From Cutibacterium porci (GTDB lineage Bacteria; Actinomycetota; Actinomycetes; Propionibacteriales; Propionibacteriaceae): a stretch of DNA of 64,000 nucleotides. Within the stretch, counting starts at the first letter, position 1; every line of letters starts with the position of its first letter. The notes beneath the pieces were generated by a model. It did no database searches. It was not told the DNA's origin and was given only the letters and a program-made list of their open reading frames with translations. Below are positions 61,411-64,000 of the stretch, one piece after another. Location: positions 62,001-126,000 of the forward strand of contig NZ_VUMG01000002.1 of NCBI RefSeq assembly GCF_009696315.1, given 5' to 3'. The position numbers and the translations under genes were made by a program.

Positions 61411-61454
61411 GCGGGTGTTTGCTTGGGGCCATAGTGCCCCAAGCAAACACCCGC
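61411..61454 (+). terminator. 18-bp hairpin between precursor and transporter genes
   Basis: GCGGGTGTTTGCTTGGGG (61411-61428) and its exact complement (61437-61454) enclose an eight-base loop. It begins two bases after the precursor stop. There is no T-run, so it likely acts as a partial terminator or mRNA end that keeps precursor levels above transporter levels. Confidence 0.75.
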
Positions 61455-61482
61455 GAGCCTAACACGTAACACAGGAGCTGAT

Positions 61483-62415
61483 ATGGAGCCGATAATTGAA
61501 ATTAAAAACCTTAGGAAGGAGTTCGGGAGTAGGGTCGCTCTTAAGATTGATGACCTAACAATTATGTCGAGTGAAACTGTCGGGATTATCGGCCCTAACG
61601 GTGCTGGTAAAACCACGTTCTTGCGACTCATCAGTAGTCTTTGGGTCCCGACGAATGCAGAAAAGCTTTATGTCGCAGGCTTGGACTTATTAGGCGATCA
61701 TAATAAGAAGTTGCTGAGTCAATGGCGCTCGAAAATTGGCTTCGCAAGCAACAGCAATCAGCTCTTTGGGATGTTAACTGTGCAGGAGAACCTAGAGTAC
61801 GTCGCCCGACTGTACTCCGTTCCGAAGAAGTTTAAGCGTGACAGGATCAACGAGGTGCTTTCGCTTTGTGGTGTTATCGATCGTGCTGATGAACAGGTTT
61901 GGAAGCTGTCTACTGGCCTCAAGCAACGAGCGAATATTGCGCGGGCGCTCATTTCCAGACCTCAGATTCTTTTTTTGGATGAACCGACAACAGGGTTGGA
62001 CCCTTTGGCTGCCACAGAACTCTATGAGGTGATCCGTCGCCTCTCATTTAATGGCACTAGTGTCATAATTTGCACACACTTGATGAACGAAGTAGATGAT
62101 TTATGTGATCGCGTTTTGTTTATGTCGAACGGCCAGATAGTTGCCGATGGATCTCCTGAGAATCTTCGAAGAATTGCGGGTGAAACGGTATATTCACTCA
62201 CCGTTCCCGCTGATAAAATAGGAAGCGTCCGGTCAAGAGCTGAGGAGAACCCCGGATGGCGACTAGTTATACGAGAATCAAATCCCGCGAACGCGGAAGT
62301 TTTGCTTTTTGGGGTTACTGATATGAGCGATATTGCAGAGCTCGGGTATAGCTATTCATCACGTGCTCCACTCCTGCGCGATACATTCTTCCTTCTGGCC
62401 GGGGGCGGGCAATGA
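61483..62415 (+). CDS. ABC transporter ATP-binding protein
   Basis: 310 aa from ATG 61483. Walker A GPNGAGKT (37-44), signature LSTGLKQR (142-149), Walker B ILFLDEP (162-168), then TTGLDP. The C-terminal 80 residues fit the CcmA/drug-exporter class (DrrA-like). It drives export with the two membrane proteins that follow. The signature is LSTGL rather than LSGGQ, seen in this class. The overlap ATGA with the next gene gives tight coupling. Confidence 0.9.
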   Translation: MEPIIEIKNLRKEFGSRVALKIDDLTIMSSETVGIIGPNGAGKTTFLRLISSLWVPTNAEKLYVAGLDLLGDHNKKLLSQWRSKIGFASNSNQLFGMLTVQENLEYVARLYSVPKKFKRDRINEVLSLCGVIDRADEQVWKLSTGLKQRANIARALISRPQILFLDEPTTGLDPLAATELYEVIRRLSFNGTSVIICTHLMNEVDDLCDRVLFMSNGQIVADGSPENLRRIAGETVYSLTVPADKIGSVRSRAEENPGWRLVIRESNPANAEVLLFGVTDMSDIAELGYSYSSRAPLLRDTFFLLAGGGQ

Positions 62416-63152
62416 ATGTGCTTACTCATGCGCAATATGGTGTCGTTATGAACTCTAGGATGCCAAGTATATGGACTAAGCTCTTGGTCATAACCCCAAT
62501 TATGGAGGTGTTACCTCTGCTTATCCTCGGTGCTACCTATCTAAGCGAGGAGAGTCAGCGTCCATATATTTATACAAACATGATCTGGTCCTTCTTTGCT
62601 GCGGTAGTCATCCAATGTCTTGTCTCGATCCAAGGTATTTCATCAGGTGGGCGATTGGATACTTTCCTCATGTCGGAAGGAACTGTTGTATCGTGGCTAC
62701 TCGGTTACTCGGTGGGCGTTTGTGGTTTTTATCTATTGTCCTCGCTGCTTTCGACTGCAATACTGGGATTGCTCCTAGGCTTTCCAATAGTGATAGTCAG
62801 GATGCTCCTACAGGCCTTGCTTTCCGTACCAGTGACTCTGGGGATAGTTTGTCTTGTATTCGGCTTCGAAATTCGGTTCAGTCGAACGTTTCATTTCATA
62901 AATCTTATTCTTGATATTCTGCAAGTTCTATCTTGTGTGCTCTGGCCATTGGCGGCACTTAGCGGTGTAATTAAAATAGGATCGTTAATCTCACCATTTA
63001 CTTATCTAAATGAATTTGTTCGCACAAACAATGTCGTTCCCCTCTTGGTTTCTCTTCTGGTGAGTGTAGTGTTCGTGATGGCCGGACTGTTTTGGGTGAT
63101 GAGATCGACGAAAAAATACCGAGAAGTAGGAGTAATAGGGGGTGACCGGTGA
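62412..63152 (+). CDS. ABC transporter permease A
   Basis: 246 aa from ATG 62412. Six predicted membrane helices (around residues 20-42, 55-75, 93-120, 125-150, 160-190, 215-238). ABC-2 type plan. It pairs with the next permease and the ATPase as an exporter of the cluster product, or as self-protection against it. The stop overlaps the next GTG. Confidence 0.8.
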   Translation: MNVLTHAQYGVVMNSRMPSIWTKLLVITPIMEVLPLLILGATYLSEESQRPYIYTNMIWSFFAAVVIQCLVSIQGISSGGRLDTFLMSEGTVVSWLLGYSVGVCGFYLLSSLLSTAILGLLLGFPIVIVRMLLQALLSVPVTLGIVCLVFGFEIRFSRTFHFINLILDILQVLSCVLWPLAALSGVIKIGSLISPFTYLNEFVRTNNVVPLLVSLLVSVVFVMAGLFWVMRSTKKYREVGVIGGDR

Positions 63153-63904
63153 ATACTGCCGTAGCGTTCAAGCTCCTCACAACCCTTCGGAGAAATCCAA
63201 TTGATACCTTCTCCATGGCGGTACGCCCACTGCTTTCCGTTGTGCTTTTCGCAGTTTTTGCATCGACATATATCGAAACTGGAACCGGAGTTGCATTCAT
63301 GGTGATTTCAGTTGCGCTCGTAAATGTCATTGTGAACTCCGTACAAGGTTCTAGCTATGAAGCGCGTGATGATATTCGCGGATTGAGATCTGATGTAATT
63401 CTCCTTGCGCCAGGCGGATTCCATAGCTTTTCAGCCGCACAAGCGCTTGTCCAGACTGTATTTGCGTCAATTCAAAGTTTTGTTATTTTAATTGTTTCCG
63501 CACCACTCTTAGAAATTCATCACACGGGTTCCGCTACGAAAATCGCGCTCGCAGGGTTGAGCCTCCTAATTGTTACGAGTTATCTCTTATCGCTAGTACT
63601 GCTAAAAATTTCAATTCTGTATGATAATTTTCTGGCAGTTTCCTTTGCGGTTGTCGTGATGGTTACGCTCGGAGGTGCGTTTTATCCTGTGGAGTCTCTT
63701 TCTGGTTGGGTGTATGTAATATCCCGACTGAATCCAGTCACATACCTAATTGATTTGTGTAGAACACCGTTGATTGGTGAGAGTCCATTCGTAGACTATT
63801 CTACAAGTTTGTTTGTTTGTGTAGGCTTTGTCGCACTATTGGTAGCTATGGATGTCGTATTGAGGAGCAAGACATTCGATCTATCTGATAAGAGTCAGTT
63901 TTAG
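63149..63904 (+). CDS. ABC transporter permease B
   Basis: 251 aa from GTG 63149. Again six membrane helices, with the ABC-2 motif region LNPVTYLIDLCRTPLIGESP near residue 197-216, typical of DrrB/NodJ-like permeases. The codon use is AT-richer than in the prophage. It completes the transporter. Confidence 0.85.
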   Translation: MNTAVAFKLLTTLRRNPIDTFSMAVRPLLSVVLFAVFASTYIETGTGVAFMVISVALVNVIVNSVQGSSYEARDDIRGLRSDVILLAPGGFHSFSAAQALVQTVFASIQSFVILIVSAPLLEIHHTGSATKIALAGLSLLIVTSYLLSLVLLKISILYDNFLAVSFAVVVMVTLGGAFYPVESLSGWVYVISRLNPVTYLIDLCRTPLIGESPFVDYSTSLFVCVGFVALLVAMDVVLRSKTFDLSDKSQF

Positions 63905-64000
63905 ATTCTAAGTGAGAATTAATGGTTTTGGCTTTGTATGGCTTATCTGTGGTGTTTGACGCATGAGAAGTAGAGGTCACAGTTGTTCTCAATTTCTGAA
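63905..64000 (+). other. AT-rich end of window, no gene seen
   Basis: 96 bp after the last permease. An AT-rich stretch with no clear terminator, promoter or start codon in good context. Confidence 0.5.

Overview
This 64 kb window comes from a high-GC Gram-positive bacterium, almost certainly an actinobacterium. The evidence is the GC-rich coding, frequent GTG starts, actinophage-style proteins and strong AGGAGG ribosome sites. A Propionibacteriaceae-like host is plausible but cannot be proved from this sequence alone. The window is mostly accessory DNA laid end to end. (1) About 1-37640 is a well-preserved siphovirus-type prophage. (2) 37795-49484 is a decayed second phage remnant carrying a YefM-YoeB module, a broken EcsC-like gene and a MarR/SRPBCC gene pair. 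(3) 49961-57743 is a defence operon joining an ABC-three-component system to a type III restriction-modification system. (4) 57744-60191 is a graveyard of small gene remnants and an IS3-family transposase. (5) 60353-63904 is an AT-richer peptide-type cluster with a broken radical SAM enzyme, a small peptide and a three-gene ABC transporter.

Prophage 1 reads mostly on the minus strand, from a lysogeny switch at 36.2 kb leftwards. The order is small DNA-binding genes, YqaJ exonuclease, RecT, HNH protein, SSB, RusA, a CRISPR-Cas-like block, Dam-type methylase, replication protein with iteron-like repeats, terminase, portal, capsid, tail, tape measure, tail tip, collagen-like protein, endolysin, holin, tail fibre and a carbohydrate-binding protein. 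The right end carries a 19-base copy of the 3' end of an alanine-type tRNA or, more likely, tmRNA gene (37624-37642), followed by a strong terminator. This marks the attachment site and implies that the intact gene, and probably the integrase, lie left of base 1. No integrase is present in the window.

The most striking content is in the early region of prophage 1 (27.1-31.2 kb, minus strand). It holds, in overlapping order, a Cas6e-like protein, a Csf1-like zinc-finger protein, a small helical protein in the Cas11 position, a Csf2/Cas7-like protein (with a one-base frameshift), a Csf3/Cas5-like protein, a small winged-helix protein and a CysH/PAPS-reductase-like protein. This gene set and order match type IV CRISPR-Cas, closest to type IV-B with its CysH companion, but with a Cas6e-like gene added. 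No CRISPR array, adaptation genes or DinG helicase are present. At the far end of the same prophage, a two-gene operon with an inverted-repeat operator and a trailing HTH gene (1559-2512) has the layout of an anti-CRISPR/Aca operon. The phage may therefore carry both a crRNA-using complex and a CRISPR inhibitor; that is inference.

The second remnant is unusual for how it decays. Several genes keep their two ends but have lost the middle (DNA polymerase A, DUF2815, capsid, and a tail tube fused to distal tail protein), and others carry single-base frameshifts or stops. The defence operon downstream appears intact: every gene junction from 51148 to 55191 is overlapping or abutting. It encodes an HNH-type effector, a small middle component, a DUF2326-type ATPase, an XRE regulator, and type III Mod and Res, suggesting one co-regulated two-layer defence unit.
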